Source: Chloroflexota bacterium
GTDB taxonomy: Bacteria; Chloroflexota; Anaerolineae; Aggregatilineales; Phototrophicaceae
NCBI GenBank assembly: GCA_026709625.1
Contig: JAPOSR010000041.1
Span: forward strand, 1-64,000
Direction: 5' to 3'
DNA: 64,000 bases
Part shown: piece after piece, positions 42,062-50,569 of the stretch
Layout: each line of letters opens with the position of its first letter
How positions within the stretch are numbered: the first letter of the stretch is position 1
Program-made: the position numbers and the translations under genes
Notes under the pieces: generated by a model
The model's database searches: none
The model's input: only the letters and a program-made list of their open reading frames with translations
Told to the model about the DNA's origin: nothing

Positions 42062-42745
42062 CTAGAAAAGGCCTGCCACGCGCACACCCGGCCCCATGGT
42101 CGAGCTGAGTGTCATGCGGCGTATATAAGCGCCTTTTTGCGATTCAGGTTTGACGGCGAGCACGGTATCCAGCACAGCCTGCAAGTTTTCCGACAACTGG
42201 TCGTAGGGGAAGCTGGCTTTGCCAACTGGCACATGCAGGTTGCCGGTGCGGTCATTGCGAAATTCCACGCGCCCGGCTTTCAGCTCGCCAATAACGCGCT
42301 CGATATCAGCGGGTTGGACGACGGTGCCGGCTTTGGGATTGGGCATCAAACCGCGCGGGCCAAGAATGCGCGCGATCTGCCCGACCTTGCGCATCATGGG
42401 CGGCATGGCGATGGCGACATCAAAGTCCAGCCAGCCATCGCGGATCTTGGCAATGACTTCATCGGTGCCGATGATATCAGCGCCAGCCGCCAAGGTCGAT
42501 TCTTCCAGCTGCTCATCAACAAATGCCAAGACACGGACCTGCTTGCCCGTCCCGTGTGGCAGCATAACGGTCGTGCGCACTTGCTGGTCGCTGTGCCGCG
42601 GGTCGATGCCCAGGCGGAAGTGCGCCTCGATTGTTTCGTCAAACTTGGCGGTGGCATTGGCTTGCACCAACCGCAGAGCCTCGTCCAGCGGATAATAGGT
42701 CTGACGGTCGAAGCGAGCGAGCGCGTCTTTGTAACGTTTTCCCAT
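42062..42745 (-). CDS. rplA: 50S ribosomal protein L1
   Basis: 227 residues, standard length. YPLDEALRLVQANATAKFDETIE, RHSDQQVRTTVMLPHGTGK, GLMPNPKAGTV and VGKASFPYDQLSENLQAV are L1 landmarks. Binds 23S rRNA at the L1 stalk. Last gene of this cluster; rplJ and rplL do not follow, hyuB is next on the opposite strand. Confidence 0.97.
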   Translation of the reverse strand: MGKRYKDALARFDRQTYYPLDEALRLVQANATAKFDETIEAHFRLGIDPRHSDQQVRTTVMLPHGTGKQVRVLAFVDEQLEESTLAAGADIIGTDEVIAKIRDGWLDFDVAIAMPPMMRKVGQIARILGPRGLMPNPKAGTVVQPADIERVIGELKAGRVEFRNDRTGNLHVPVGKASFPYDQLSENLQAVLDTVLAVKPESQKGAYIRRMTLSSTMGPGVRVAGLF

Positions 42746-42808
42746 TGCTGTTCTCCTCGGTGGTATGCGGGCGGCAGCGCCCTCCCACGATGTAGGTTGC
42801 GGCCGCGC

Positions 42809-43234
42809 TCAGTCGGCGACCTTGATGCCCATTTGCCGCGCCGTGCCTTCGACCTGTCGCATCGCGCCTTCGATATCGATGGCATTCATGTCGTTCATCT
42901 TGGCTTGGGCGATCTCGCGCACCTGCTCGCGCATGAGGGTAGCGACAGTTTCCGTGGCCGGGTTGGATGCCGCTTTGGCAATGCCAGCCGCGCGTTTGAT
43001 CAAAAAAGACGTCGGCGGGCTCTTCAACGCGAACTTGAAGGAGCCGTCGCTGAAGATGGTGATTTCCGCAGGTACGATATCGCCCATGCGGCTGGATGTG
43101 CGGCCATTGTATTCCTTGCAGAATTGCATCAGGTTGATGCCGTGCTGGGCGAGCGCGGGGCCGATCGGCGGCGCTGGATTGGCTTTGCCAGCCGGGATCT
43201 GCAATTTGACGACCGCCTTGATTTTCTTTGCCAT
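42809..43234 (-). CDS. rplK: 50S ribosomal protein L11
   Basis: 141 residues. VVKLQIPAGKANPAPPIGPALAQHGINLMQFCKEYN is the L11 N-terminal domain, and MNDMNAIDIEGAMRQVEGTARQMGI the end. Forms the GTPase-associated centre. Between nusG and rplA. Confidence 0.97.
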   Translation of the reverse strand: MAKKIKAVVKLQIPAGKANPAPPIGPALAQHGINLMQFCKEYNGRTSSRMGDIVPAEITIFSDGSFKFALKSPPTSFLIKRAAGIAKAASNPATETVATLMREQVREIAQAKMNDMNAIDIEGAMRQVEGTARQMGIKVAD

Positions 43235-43330
43235 GCTGCTTCCTCAGTTCTCTTTCTCACTCATCGCTTGCTTCGCGCCGCTTAAGTCCTTGCCGCGAAG
43301 GGTCGGAGAGGGGCGCAATCGGCGCGAAAC

Positions 43331-43972
43331 CTACATCCGCTCGACTTCCATGAAGCTGAGCACAACGGCTGTTTCGCGGCCGAAAAAATCGACCATAACA
43401 CGCACTTGCTCGCGGCCCGGGTCAAGCGAAGCGACTGTGCCTGGGAAGTCGTTGAAAGGCCCGCCCACGATGCGCACGCGCTCGCCAATCCGATAATCCA
43501 CCTTGACGACCTTGTCTTCGGAGTCCATGCGATCCATGATTTTCTTGACTTCTTCAGGACGCAAGGGGATGGGGTCGTTGCCGCCGCCAACAAAACCAGT
43601 GACGCCAGGCGTATTGCGCACCACATACCAACTGTCTTCGTCCAGCGTCATTTGCACCATGACATAACCGGGGAAGACGCGCTTTTCGACTGTGCGGCGC
43701 TTGCCATCTTTGACTTCGATCTCGTCTTCGGTAGGGATTAGCACATCGTAGATCTTGTCTTTCATGCCCATGGTGTCGATGCGCTGGCGCAGGGCGTGCT
43801 CCACCCTTTTTTCATAGCCGGAATAGCAATGGACGAAATACCACAGGCGCGTGGGATCATCTTCGTCCGCGGGCGCTTCCAGCGAGATATTCAAGCCGTC
43901 ATCATCCGCCTCGTCCAGGATAACCGGCTCTGGGTCGTGGTCGATGAATGGGTTGTGCGGTTGCTTGTTCAT
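43331..43972 (-). CDS. nusG: Transcription termination/antitermination protein NusG
   Basis: 213 residues with an acidic N-terminal extension of about 40 residues before the NGN domain (WYFVHCYSGYEKRVEHAL, FPGYVMVQM, VRNTPGVTGFVG). The KOW domain is at the end (RIGERVRIVGGPFNDFPGTV). Couples RNA polymerase to ribosomes or Rho. Lies between secE and rplK. Confidence 0.96.
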   Translation of the reverse strand: MNKQPHNPFIDHDPEPVILDEADDDGLNISLEAPADEDDPTRLWYFVHCYSGYEKRVEHALRQRIDTMGMKDKIYDVLIPTEDEIEVKDGKRRTVEKRVFPGYVMVQMTLDEDSWYVVRNTPGVTGFVGGGNDPIPLRPEEVKKIMDRMDSEDKVVKVDYRIGERVRIVGGPFNDFPGTVASLDPGREQVRVMVDFFGRETAVVLSFMEVERM

Positions 43973-43998
43973 GCGCTACCTCGTGGCAGCCAGGTTAG

Positions 43999-44517
43999 TC
44001 AAATCGAGCCGCGGCGGATCATATACAATGCGCCAGCCAGCATGGCGACGATCACAGCCATCAACAGCCACGCCATGTTGGGCTGCAAGCCAATGCGCAT
44101 AAATTCTGACCAGATGACGGCTAATATGCCCAAGAAGATCGCCGAGGCAATCGTCACATTGATACATAGAATGGTCAAGCGGCGCGTGTCTTCGCGGCTA
44201 GGCCAAGCGACCTTGTTCATTTCCGAGCGGACATTGCCGAAGTAGTCGACCGTCATATACAGCGGGCGCGTTAGAACATTGCCCTGCGGCTCGACTCTGG
44301 CGGTCTTGACCTTGCGCGTGCGCCGGCCCGGGGTGGCTTTGCCCTTCTTTTCGGTAATCGCGCTTTGCGGCTGTTCGTTGTCGGGCGCGCCACCGTTGCT
44401 AGCGACCGCGACAGCATTGCCGCGGCGCGAACGTTTGCCAGGCGTCGCCCGCCCCTTCTTGGCGGTGGTGGCGCCACCCGCTTGACCATTCGCTGCTGAT
44501 TCTACCGCCATCGGCAC
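43999..44517 (-). CDS. secE: Preprotein translocase subunit SecE with basic N-terminal extension
   Basis: 172 residues. The SecE domain is at about 90-150: FGNVRSEMNKVAWPSREDTRRL, then the helix ILCINVTIASAIFLGILAVIW and a second hydrophobic stretch. The first 85 residues are unusual: two copies of a basic repeat, KKGRATPGKRSRR and KKGKATPGRRTRK. Position between tRNA-Trp and nusG confirms identity. The extension is cytoplasmic and might touch the ribosome (guess). Confidence 0.93.
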   Translation of the reverse strand: MPMAVESAANGQAGGATTAKKGRATPGKRSRRGNAVAVASNGGAPDNEQPQSAITEKKGKATPGRRTRKVKTARVEPQGNVLTRPLYMTVDYFGNVRSEMNKVAWPSREDTRRLTILCINVTIASAIFLGILAVIWSEFMRIGLQPNMAWLLMAVIVAMLAGALYMIRRGSI

Positions 44518-44601
44518 ATGCTCCTCTTGTCATCGGCAGGAAGTCGCTGCCGCCGCATAGATAAACACCGTCGCGGCGGACGGTGTTCACGATATGGCTA
44601 G

Positions 44602-44674
44602 CAGGGGCAGAAAGACTCGAACTCTCGACCTACGGTTTTGGAGACCGTCGCTCTACCAACTGAGCTATACCCCT
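44602..44674 (-). tRNA. trnW: tRNA-Trp (CCA)
   Basis: 73 bases, cloverleaf folds: acceptor AGGGGTA/TGCCCCT, D arm GCTC...GAGC, anticodon stem ACGGT/ACCGT with loop CTCCAAA, T arm GAGAG TTCGAGT CTTTC (one G-T pair), discriminator G. Directly upstream of secE, as in many bacteria. Confidence 0.95.
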
Positions 44675-44729
44675 ATTCGCTGATGCGTCCTGTCATCAGT
44701 GTACTAAAAGACTCATCGGCTTGGCAAGG

Positions 44730-44891
44730 CTATTTTGTTTCACGATAGACAACATGCCGGCGCAGGTAGGGGTCATACTTGCGCAGCTCAAGCCGCTTTT
44801 GCGTGTTGCGGCGGCTCTTTTCGGTAATGTAGATGTGTCCGCTTTCGGTGCTGCGCAGCTTGACGACGATGCGCTGACCCTTCTTTGCCAT
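44730..44891 (-). CDS. rpmG: 50S ribosomal protein L33
   Basis: 53 residues. [20 protein letters not shown] at the start and [20 protein letters not shown] near the end are typical of L33. It has no cysteines, so it is the zinc-independent form. It sits between tRNA-Thr(GGT) and tRNA-Trp and is probably co-transcribed with the tRNAs and secE. Confidence 0.95.
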   Translation of the reverse strand: MAKKGQRIVVKLRSTESGHIYITEKSRRNTQKRLELRKYDPYLRRHVVYRETK

Positions 44892-44938
44892 GTGCTTCCC
44901 TCGTTATGTCTTTCTTCGCGCCGCCGCGGCGGTCGCAG

Positions 44939-45010
44939 AGCCTCCGATGAGATTTGAACTCATGACCTCGCCCTTACCAAGGGAGCGCTCTACCCCTGAG
45001 CTACGGAGGC
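44939..45010 (-). tRNA. trnT: tRNA-Thr (GGT)
   Basis: 72 bases: acceptor GCCTCCG/CGGAGGC, anticodon loop TTGGTAA, T arm ATGAG TTCAAAT CTCAT. The anticodon stem is CTCCC/GGGCG, which leaves one U-C mismatch (position 28-42) where an A would pair. The rest is perfect. Confidence 0.92.
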
Positions 45011-45019
45011 GAAACAAAG

Positions 45020-45102
45020 TGGGCCGGACTGGATTCGAACCAGTGTAGGCTCTCGCCAGCGAATTTACAGTCCGCCCCCTTTAGCCACTCGGGCACCGAC
45101 CC
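45020..45102 (-). tRNA. trnY: tRNA-Tyr (GTA)
   Basis: 83 bases, class II with a long variable arm. Acceptor GGGTCGG/CCGGCCC, anticodon loop CTGTAAA with GTA, T arm ACTGG TTCGAAT CCAGT, discriminator A. Confidence 0.95.
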
Positions 45103-45127
45103 ATTTGTTCTTCGGCTGTTAAGCCAG

Positions 45128-45200
45128 AGCCACCACCGGGACTCGAACCCGGAACAACCTGTTTACAAAACAGGTGCTCTGCCAATTGAGCTATGGTGGC
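45128..45200 (-). tRNA. trnT: tRNA-Thr (TGT)
   Basis: 73 bases: acceptor GCCACCA/TGGTGGC, D arm GCTC...GAGC, anticodon stem CCTGT/ACAGG with loop TTTGTAA, T arm CCGGG TTCGAGT CCCGG. First gene of the tRNA-rpmG-secE cluster. Confidence 0.95.
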
Positions 45201-45331
45201 AGGCAGAGCACAGTATCACGCAAAACCGCGCAACTTCAGCGGTTCGTTTCCCCACAAGCGGTCAACGCGAAACATTGTACGCGGCTGTCAAATCGGTGTC
45301 AAGAGCTGTGAGCAGGCGGAAGTGGCTATTT

Positions 45332-45460
45332 GCGTAGATACGCCAACCAAGCCCCATCCCCCGGCCCCTTGCCTCCCAGAACGAGGGAGGGGAGTTTTCC
45401 CTGCGCTTCCGCAGGCATGGTAGCCCCTCCCGCATTTTGTTGAGAGAGGGGCTTGAGGGA
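45332..45460 (+). repeat. Dispersed intergenic repeat, copy A
   Basis: GC-rich element beginning GCGTAGATACGCCAACCAAG and containing the shared core CCCCGGCCCCTTGCC, CCAGAACGAGGGAGGGGAG and CCTGCGCTTCCGCAG, ending in a GGGGCTTG block. Same orientation as copy C, opposite to B and D. It fills most of the gene-free 45201-45480. The right end lacks the CGTATCCACC terminus seen in B and C. Confidence 0.8.
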
Positions 45461-45480
45461 AAGTCCAGAGGAAAGCGCCG

Positions 45481-46284
45481 TTAGCGAGGCCGTCCCGCAA
45501 TCATCAGCCGCTCGCTGCTGACGAACTGCGACTGATAGACATAGCTATCCATGCGCAGCGCGTTTTGCTGGGCCGCGAGAATCATGGCGCAGCCATCGCG
45601 CAGGCAACGCAGCACGTCGTCGCCCGGCCCCGTCTGCGTCAAGACAACCTGCGACCGCTCTTTGTAAGTTAGATGCTGTTCTTTCTGCCGGAAGGCTTTG
45701 CTGGCGTCATAGTAGATGACACCGGCATCGCTCTCGGCAAACAGCCGCGTCTGCGATGCCGCGAACTGCTCGCGCTGGCTCATCGTGAATTCACGCTCGG
45801 TCGTCATGACCATGCTGATCTTTGGCTGCTGCTTGATGCGCTCAAGCTCGGCTCTGGCTTGGCGGGAATCGGCGGTTGCCGCTTTGTAGCTGCGGTCGGT
45901 TTGCGCCAAGGTCTGCGCTGCCTCGCGCAAGCCGCGTTTCAAATCGTTCCGCTCGGCGCTGAGCGCGTCAATCTCGGCATTTGCGGCGGCAAGCGCTTGG
46001 CCAGCCAGTCGCAATTGGCGTGCCTGGCTGTCGTTTGCCTGAACTGATCTTGCGAGGTCAGACTGCGATTGCGCCAACACAGCTTTGGCGTTGTCGAGGT
46101 GCGCCTTGATATAAGCCGTTTCCGCCCGACTCGCTGTCAAAGCGTCATGGGCATCCGCGAGCTCGCTCATCAAGCCTTGCACGCCGCCGAATACCAGCAA
46201 GGTGGCGATAGCAAAGGCGATAAGCACCCCCAAGAGCCGCGACCAGAACCTGGATCTGTTGCGAACATTTTCTGTGGACTTCAT
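45481..46284 (-). CDS. Membrane-anchored coiled-coil protein
   Basis: 267 residues from ATG 46284 (GGAGG five bases upstream). One N-terminal helix (LLGVLIAFAIATLLVFGGVQ) then a long Ala/Gln/Glu-rich coiled coil over about 40-165 and a C-terminal globular region (SMVMTTEREFTMSQREQF, GAGVIYYDASKAF-like). No family recognised. Downstream of sdhB on the same strand; link unclear. Confidence 0.7.
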   Translation of the reverse strand: MKSTENVRNRSRFWSRLLGVLIAFAIATLLVFGGVQGLMSELADAHDALTASRAETAYIKAHLDNAKAVLAQSQSDLARSVQANDSQARQLRLAGQALAAANAEIDALSAERNDLKRGLREAAQTLAQTDRSYKAATADSRQARAELERIKQQPKISMVMTTEREFTMSQREQFAASQTRLFAESDAGVIYYDASKAFRQKEQHLTYKERSQVVLTQTGPGDDVLRCLRDGCAMILAAQQNALRMDSYVYQSQFVSSERLMIAGRPR

Positions 46285-46352
46285 GTTGACCTCCGGGTAG
46301 CTATACATTGACGGATTGCTGCGGACAAAGCCAGCCAGTTATGCTGCTGAGG

Positions 46353-47096
46353 CTAGTGTATCGCATCCGGCTGGATGATGCCAGAAGTTGCGCCTTTTCG
46401 AATCGCCAGCTTGACCTCGCCGATGGCTTTGGTGACTTCGATATCGCGCGGGCAAGCTGGCGTGCAGTTGAAGATCGTGCGGCAGCGCCAGACGCCATTC
46501 GGCTCGCCCAGCACATCCAGCCGCTCCGCGCCGGCTTGGTCGCGCGTATCAAAGATGAACCGATGCGCCTGGACGATGGCAGCCGGACCAACATACTGCT
46601 CGTTCGCCCAGAAGCTGGGGCAGGCGGTCGTGCAGCAGGCGCAGAGGATGCACTTGGTGCTGTCGTCAAATTGCTCGCGGTCGCTCTGGGTTTGCAGGCG
46701 CTCGCGCCCATCGGCGGGCAGCGGCTCGTCATTGACAAAGAAAGGCATCACCTGCTTGTAATGGTCGAAGAAAGGCTGCATGTCCACGATCAGGTCTTTG
46801 ATGACGGGCAGCCCCAAAATCGGCTCGACCTGGATCTTCTCGCCGAGATCGCGCACGAGGATCTTGCAAGCCAGGCGGTTGACGCCGTTGATGCGCATGG
46901 CATCAGAGCCACAGACGCCGTGCGCGCACGAACGCCGCAGCGAGAGGCTGCCATCCTGCTCCCATTTGATGCGGTGCAGCAGCTCTAGCACGCGGTCGGT
47001 CGGCTCAACCTCGTTCAGCGTGAATTCTTGCCAATAAGGCTTTTGCTGGTCGGGCACATCCGGGTTGCGCCGTCTGATTTTGAAAGTGACATCCAT
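46353..47096 (-). CDS. sdhB: Succinate dehydrogenase iron-sulfur subunit
   Basis: 247 residues from ATG 47096. Three clusters: [2Fe-2S] SLRRSCAHGVCGSDAMRING, [4Fe-4S] CILCACCTTACP, [3Fe-4S] CRTIFNCTPACPRDI. Transfers electrons from the SdhA flavin to quinone. Last gene of sdh(CD)AB. Confidence 0.96.
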   Translation of the reverse strand: MDVTFKIRRRNPDVPDQQKPYWQEFTLNEVEPTDRVLELLHRIKWEQDGSLSLRRSCAHGVCGSDAMRINGVNRLACKILVRDLGEKIQVEPILGLPVIKDLIVDMQPFFDHYKQVMPFFVNDEPLPADGRERLQTQSDREQFDDSTKCILCACCTTACPSFWANEQYVGPAAIVQAHRFIFDTRDQAGAERLDVLGEPNGVWRCRTIFNCTPACPRDIEVTKAIGEVKLAIRKGATSGIIQPDAIH

Positions 47097-47166
47097 GTTG
47101 GTCAAGTCTCCCTGGTTGGCGGGCGAATCAGTGAGCCGTCCCGGCAACTGTCATTCAGTATGCCGG

Positions 47167-49011
47167 CTAATAGACGCGTTCTTTCGGGCGAAACTTTTGC
47201 TGGTCGGCGGCGATGCCCTGCGCGATCTCTGCTTCCCACAGCGACAGGTCGACCTTTTTGTCAAAGCTGGTTTGAATGTTGGGCGCAGCCCAGTCGCCAT
47301 CATGATGCGCCAGCGAATGCGCCAGATAATTCTCGTCATCGCGCTGTTGATAATCTTCGCGGCTGTGGGCGCCACGGCTTTCTTTGCGCTCGATGGCGGC
47401 GCGGGCAGTCACATCAGCCAGATCTAGCAGACAGCCGAGTTCCCAGGCTTCCATCAGGTCGGTGTTGAAGACGTGCGATTTGTCGTCAATCCGCAAGTCG
47501 GCGTAAAACCTTTCACGCAGCTCAGCCAGGTCGTCAATGCCCTGCTGCAATGTTTCCTGCGTGCGAAAGACGCCGACATTGTCCATCATCGTCTGCTGCA
47601 TTTTGGCGCGCAGCATACCGGGGCGCGATTGACCATCTCCATTGCGGATGCGCTCGAACTCAGCCTGGATCTCGCTGCCAGCGTCTTTGGGCAAGTCTGT
47701 CCAATCGACGCGTTTGACATAGTCAGCCATGCGCATGCCGCCGCGCCGCCCAAACACCACCAGGTCGACCAGCGAGTTGGTGCCGAGTCGGTTTGCGCCG
47801 TGCACGCTGACGCAGGCAGTCTCGCCAGCGGCAAACGCGCCCGGCATCACTGTCCCGGCCGCGTCAATAATCACTTCGGCATCGACATTGGTGGGGATGC
47901 CGCCCATGGCATAATGCGCGGTCGGCTGGACGGGCATTGGCTCGCGCACGGGATCAACGCCCAGATAGGTTCGGCAGAAATCCAGAATGTCGGGCAATTT
48001 GCGCTCGACAGTCGCGTCATCAATGAAGTCGCTGCGGTCCTTGCCCTCTTCGGCGAAGTAGCGATTGACTGTCTGGGGGCGGACATCCAAATGGACATAG
48101 CCGCGATTTTTGATGCTGCGTCCGGCGCGCGTCTCGAGATAAATGGCGCGGCTGACGACATCGCGCGAAGCCAGGTCTTTGGCGCTGGGCGCATACCTTT
48201 CCATAAAGCGCTCGCCACGGTCGTTGATCAGCACGCCGCCCTCGCCACGCACGCCTTCGGTGATCAAAATGCCCATGCGATAGATGCCAGTCGGGTGAAA
48301 TTGAAAGAACTCCATATCCTGCATAGGCACGCCGCGCCGCAAGGCTATCGCCGCCCCATCGCCAGTCAGGGCATGCGCGTTGCTCGTCACCGACCAGCAG
48401 CGCCCCCAGCCGCCGGTGGCGAAGAAATGGGCTTTGCCATGAAAAATGTGAAACTCGCCCGTGCCCAGCTCAATCGCCACGACGCCAGCGCAGACGCCAT
48501 CCACGACGATCATATCGACCACCTGGAATTCGTCGAAGAAAGCAACTTCGTTTTTGATGCACTGTTGATACAGGGTTTGCAAGATCATGTGCCCGGTGCG
48601 GTCGGCGGCATGACAGGCGCGGCGCACCAGTTCTTTGCCAAATTCACGCGTGTGCCCGCCAAAGCGGCGCTGGCTGATGCGCATGGCGGATGTGCGGTCG
48701 AATGGCAAGCCCATGTGCTCCAGCTCGATCACGGCATCGACTGCGTTTTCGGCGAGGATCTTGGCTGCGTGCTGGTCGGTCAGATAATCGCCGCCTTTGA
48801 TGGTGTCGTAGGTGTGATAAATCGGCTTGTCGTCGTCGAGGTTGCCCAGCGCCGCGCCGATGCCGCCCTGCGCCGTGCCGGTGTGGCTGCGAGTCGGGTA
48901 TAATTTGCTGACCACAGCGACATCCGCGCCGCCTTTGCTGGCATACAGCGCCGCCATCAATCCCGCGCCGCCCGCGCCGATGATGATCGCGTCATGCTTG
49001 TGTATGTGCAT
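47167..49011 (-). CDS. sdhA: Succinate dehydrogenase flavoprotein subunit
   Basis: 614 residues. AIIIGAGGAGLMAALYASKG (FAD site), SHTGTAQGGIGAALGN with the flavin-linked His, MEFFQFHPTGIY, GARSIKNRGYVHLD-like region, AHYAMGGIPTNVDAEV and the C-terminal ESRGAHSREDYQQRDD. Oxidises succinate to fumarate. Confidence 0.97.
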   Translation of the reverse strand: MHIHKHDAIIIGAGGAGLMAALYASKGGADVAVVSKLYPTRSHTGTAQGGIGAALGNLDDDKPIYHTYDTIKGGDYLTDQHAAKILAENAVDAVIELEHMGLPFDRTSAMRISQRRFGGHTREFGKELVRRACHAADRTGHMILQTLYQQCIKNEVAFFDEFQVVDMIVVDGVCAGVVAIELGTGEFHIFHGKAHFFATGGWGRCWSVTSNAHALTGDGAAIALRRGVPMQDMEFFQFHPTGIYRMGILITEGVRGEGGVLINDRGERFMERYAPSAKDLASRDVVSRAIYLETRAGRSIKNRGYVHLDVRPQTVNRYFAEEGKDRSDFIDDATVERKLPDILDFCRTYLGVDPVREPMPVQPTAHYAMGGIPTNVDAEVIIDAAGTVMPGAFAAGETACVSVHGANRLGTNSLVDLVVFGRRGGMRMADYVKRVDWTDLPKDAGSEIQAEFERIRNGDGQSRPGMLRAKMQQTMMDNVGVFRTQETLQQGIDDLAELRERFYADLRIDDKSHVFNTDLMEAWELGCLLDLADVTARAAIERKESRGAHSREDYQQRDDENYLAHSLAHHDGDWAAPNIQTSFDKKVDLSLWEAEIAQGIAADQQKFRPKERVY

Positions 49012-49046
49012 TCCACCCCCAATGTGGATGTCTCAGCGAAACAACT

Positions 49047-50138
49047 CTACTGATCATGTTCATCCAAATAGGCTTGCAGTTCGGCTGGCAGCTCTGCGCC
49101 GCGCAGCTCATAGACTTCGGCTGTGGCAAACATGGCTTCTTCGATGATCTTCTTCTCCAGCGGCACAAAGAGCGCCGCCGCGCCCAAAGCCAGCAAGACA
49201 GCCGCCGTCACCGTGCAGAAGGCCACCGCGGTGCGGCGCGCAAAGTCGTGCCCGCTGGTATAGTCGGTCAATACATAGCGCAAGCCATTGAAGCCATGCA
49301 GCACCACCAACACCAGTAAAAACAGATCATAGACGCGCCAGATAAAGACGCCGCCCGCCGCATAACTCCAGCGATGATAGACGAACTCGACCGCGCTGGG
49401 CACGCCGCCGATCTCGCCATTGACCGCCAACGTCCCCGCTACATTCTGCGCGGCGGTGATGTCGAACACGCCTTGAATCACATGCATCAGCGCCAGATGG
49501 CCAAAAACCAGCGGCACGATGGCGATGCCACTGACGCGCATAAAGGACCACCAAAATTTCTCGACCGGGCTGCTGGACAGCTTGCCAGACTGCCCGCCCG
49601 GCTCGCCGCGGACGAGGCTGTAGAGCGCCGCCAGCACAATCGCCGCAGCCAGCATCGCCACAAAGCCGGCGATGAAAGGCAGCTGCTCGAGGATGGAGAA
49701 GACCACCACATCTAGCAGTTTATGACTGGCGATGGCGCTTTCGTGCACATAAAAGTCGATGACATGCCCCAGCATGCCCAAAAAGACCGGCGCCAGCAAA
49801 AGGCAGGTCAACAGCAGCACAGCCACAGCCGCGCGCGCTTGATGCCGCCACAACTGTGGATTCCAGTCGAAGATGATGATGCGCAAACCATTGAAAGCGT
49901 GATACACAACCGCGAAGACCAAGCCAAACTCGCCGATGGTGAAGATGGGCGACTGGTAGGCGGCGATCGCCTTGACATAGAGATCCGGGTAGAAGACCGC
50001 CCAGGATGTATCGACCACATGCAGCGCCAGGAAGAGCGCAACGCCCACGCCAGTCAGCCGATGCAGCACCCAGCTCCATTGACCGATCGCCCCACGATAG
50101 CGCAGAGTCTCTCTGACCGTCAGCGCCAGTGATGTCAT
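49047..50138 (-). CDS. sdhC: Succinate dehydrogenase membrane anchor, SdhC-SdhD fusion
   Basis: 363 residues from ATG 50138 (AAAGG eight bases upstream). First half is SdhC-like: SWVLHRLTGVGVALFLALHV with the heme His and YHAFNGLRIIIFDW. Second half repeats the pattern: FWWSFMRVSGIAIVPLVFGHLALMHV and LVVLHGFNGLRYVLTDYT. Each half has about three helices, with another two in the middle. Cytochrome b subunits are normally 110-240 residues, so this looks like both anchors in one chain. Order sdh(CD)-A-B. Confidence 0.88.
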   Translation of the reverse strand: MTSLALTVRETLRYRGAIGQWSWVLHRLTGVGVALFLALHVVDTSWAVFYPDLYVKAIAAYQSPIFTIGEFGLVFAVVYHAFNGLRIIIFDWNPQLWRHQARAAVAVLLLTCLLLAPVFLGMLGHVIDFYVHESAIASHKLLDVVVFSILEQLPFIAGFVAMLAAAIVLAALYSLVRGEPGGQSGKLSSSPVEKFWWSFMRVSGIAIVPLVFGHLALMHVIQGVFDITAAQNVAGTLAVNGEIGGVPSAVEFVYHRWSYAAGGVFIWRVYDLFLLVLVVLHGFNGLRYVLTDYTSGHDFARRTAVAFCTVTAAVLLALGAAALFVPLEKKIIEEAMFATAEVYELRGAELPAELQAYLDEHDQ

Positions 50139-50174
50139 GCCGATGCCTTTCGCTTGCCCACCATAAGAAAAAAG

Positions 50175-50183
50175 ATTGTAACA
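50175..50183 (-). promoter_or_regulatory. Extended -10 promoter of the sdh operon
   Basis: On the minus strand TGTTACAAT (TGn plus TACAAT), about 37 bases before the ATG at 50138. Confidence 0.5.
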
Positions 50184-50304
50184 CGAGCGGCGGGCACTGT
50201 CCAATCGCAGCTGCCAGGCAACCGGGCAATCGCTTCAACAAATAAAGAAACAGCTTGATGCGATAGCCCCGCGCCCGCGCTTCTATTTCGGTAGTGGGGG
50301 TTTT

Positions 50305-50485
50305 GGTGGATACGCGTTGCTTTGCCCCCGCCCCAAGCCCCTCCCCGACCGCCTGTGTCTACGCGGCGCAACATGAGGGAGGGGCTACCATGCTGCGGAG
50401 GCGCAGGAAAAACTCCCCTCCCCTCGTTCTGGGGGCAAGTGACCGGGGGATGGAGGGCTTGGTTGCCATATCCACGCATTCACCA
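50305..50485 (-). repeat. Dispersed intergenic repeat, copy B
   Basis: Longest copy, in inverse orientation to A and C. Ends GGTGGATACGC at 50305 and TATCCACGCATTCAC at 50485, forming short imperfect terminal inverted repeats. It includes a segment CCGACCGCCTGTGTCTACGC shared with copy D and absent from A and C. It occupies most of the 431 bases between sdhC and the DsbA-like gene. Confidence 0.82.
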
Positions 50486-50528
50486 CTCTCTCTATTTCGC
50501 TGCTATAGCCAGGCGCGTGTTTCCGCGT

Positions 50529-50534
50529 TACAAT
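50529..50534 (+). promoter_or_regulatory. Candidate -10 box of the DsbA-like gene
   Basis: TACAAT within GCGTTACAATC, 36 bases before the ATG at 50570. AAGGGG lies before the ATG. No -35. Confidence 0.4.
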
Positions 50535-50569
50535 CTGCGCAATAGCAGACCAGCGACAAGGGGCGCGGC

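Noticed and set aside
45193..45423. Short ORFs inside the dispersed repeats (for example PPAPCLPERGRGVFPALPQ-like)
   Set aside because: They arise from the repeat's sequence in several frames and lack ribosome binding sites; the repeats are better explained as non-coding.
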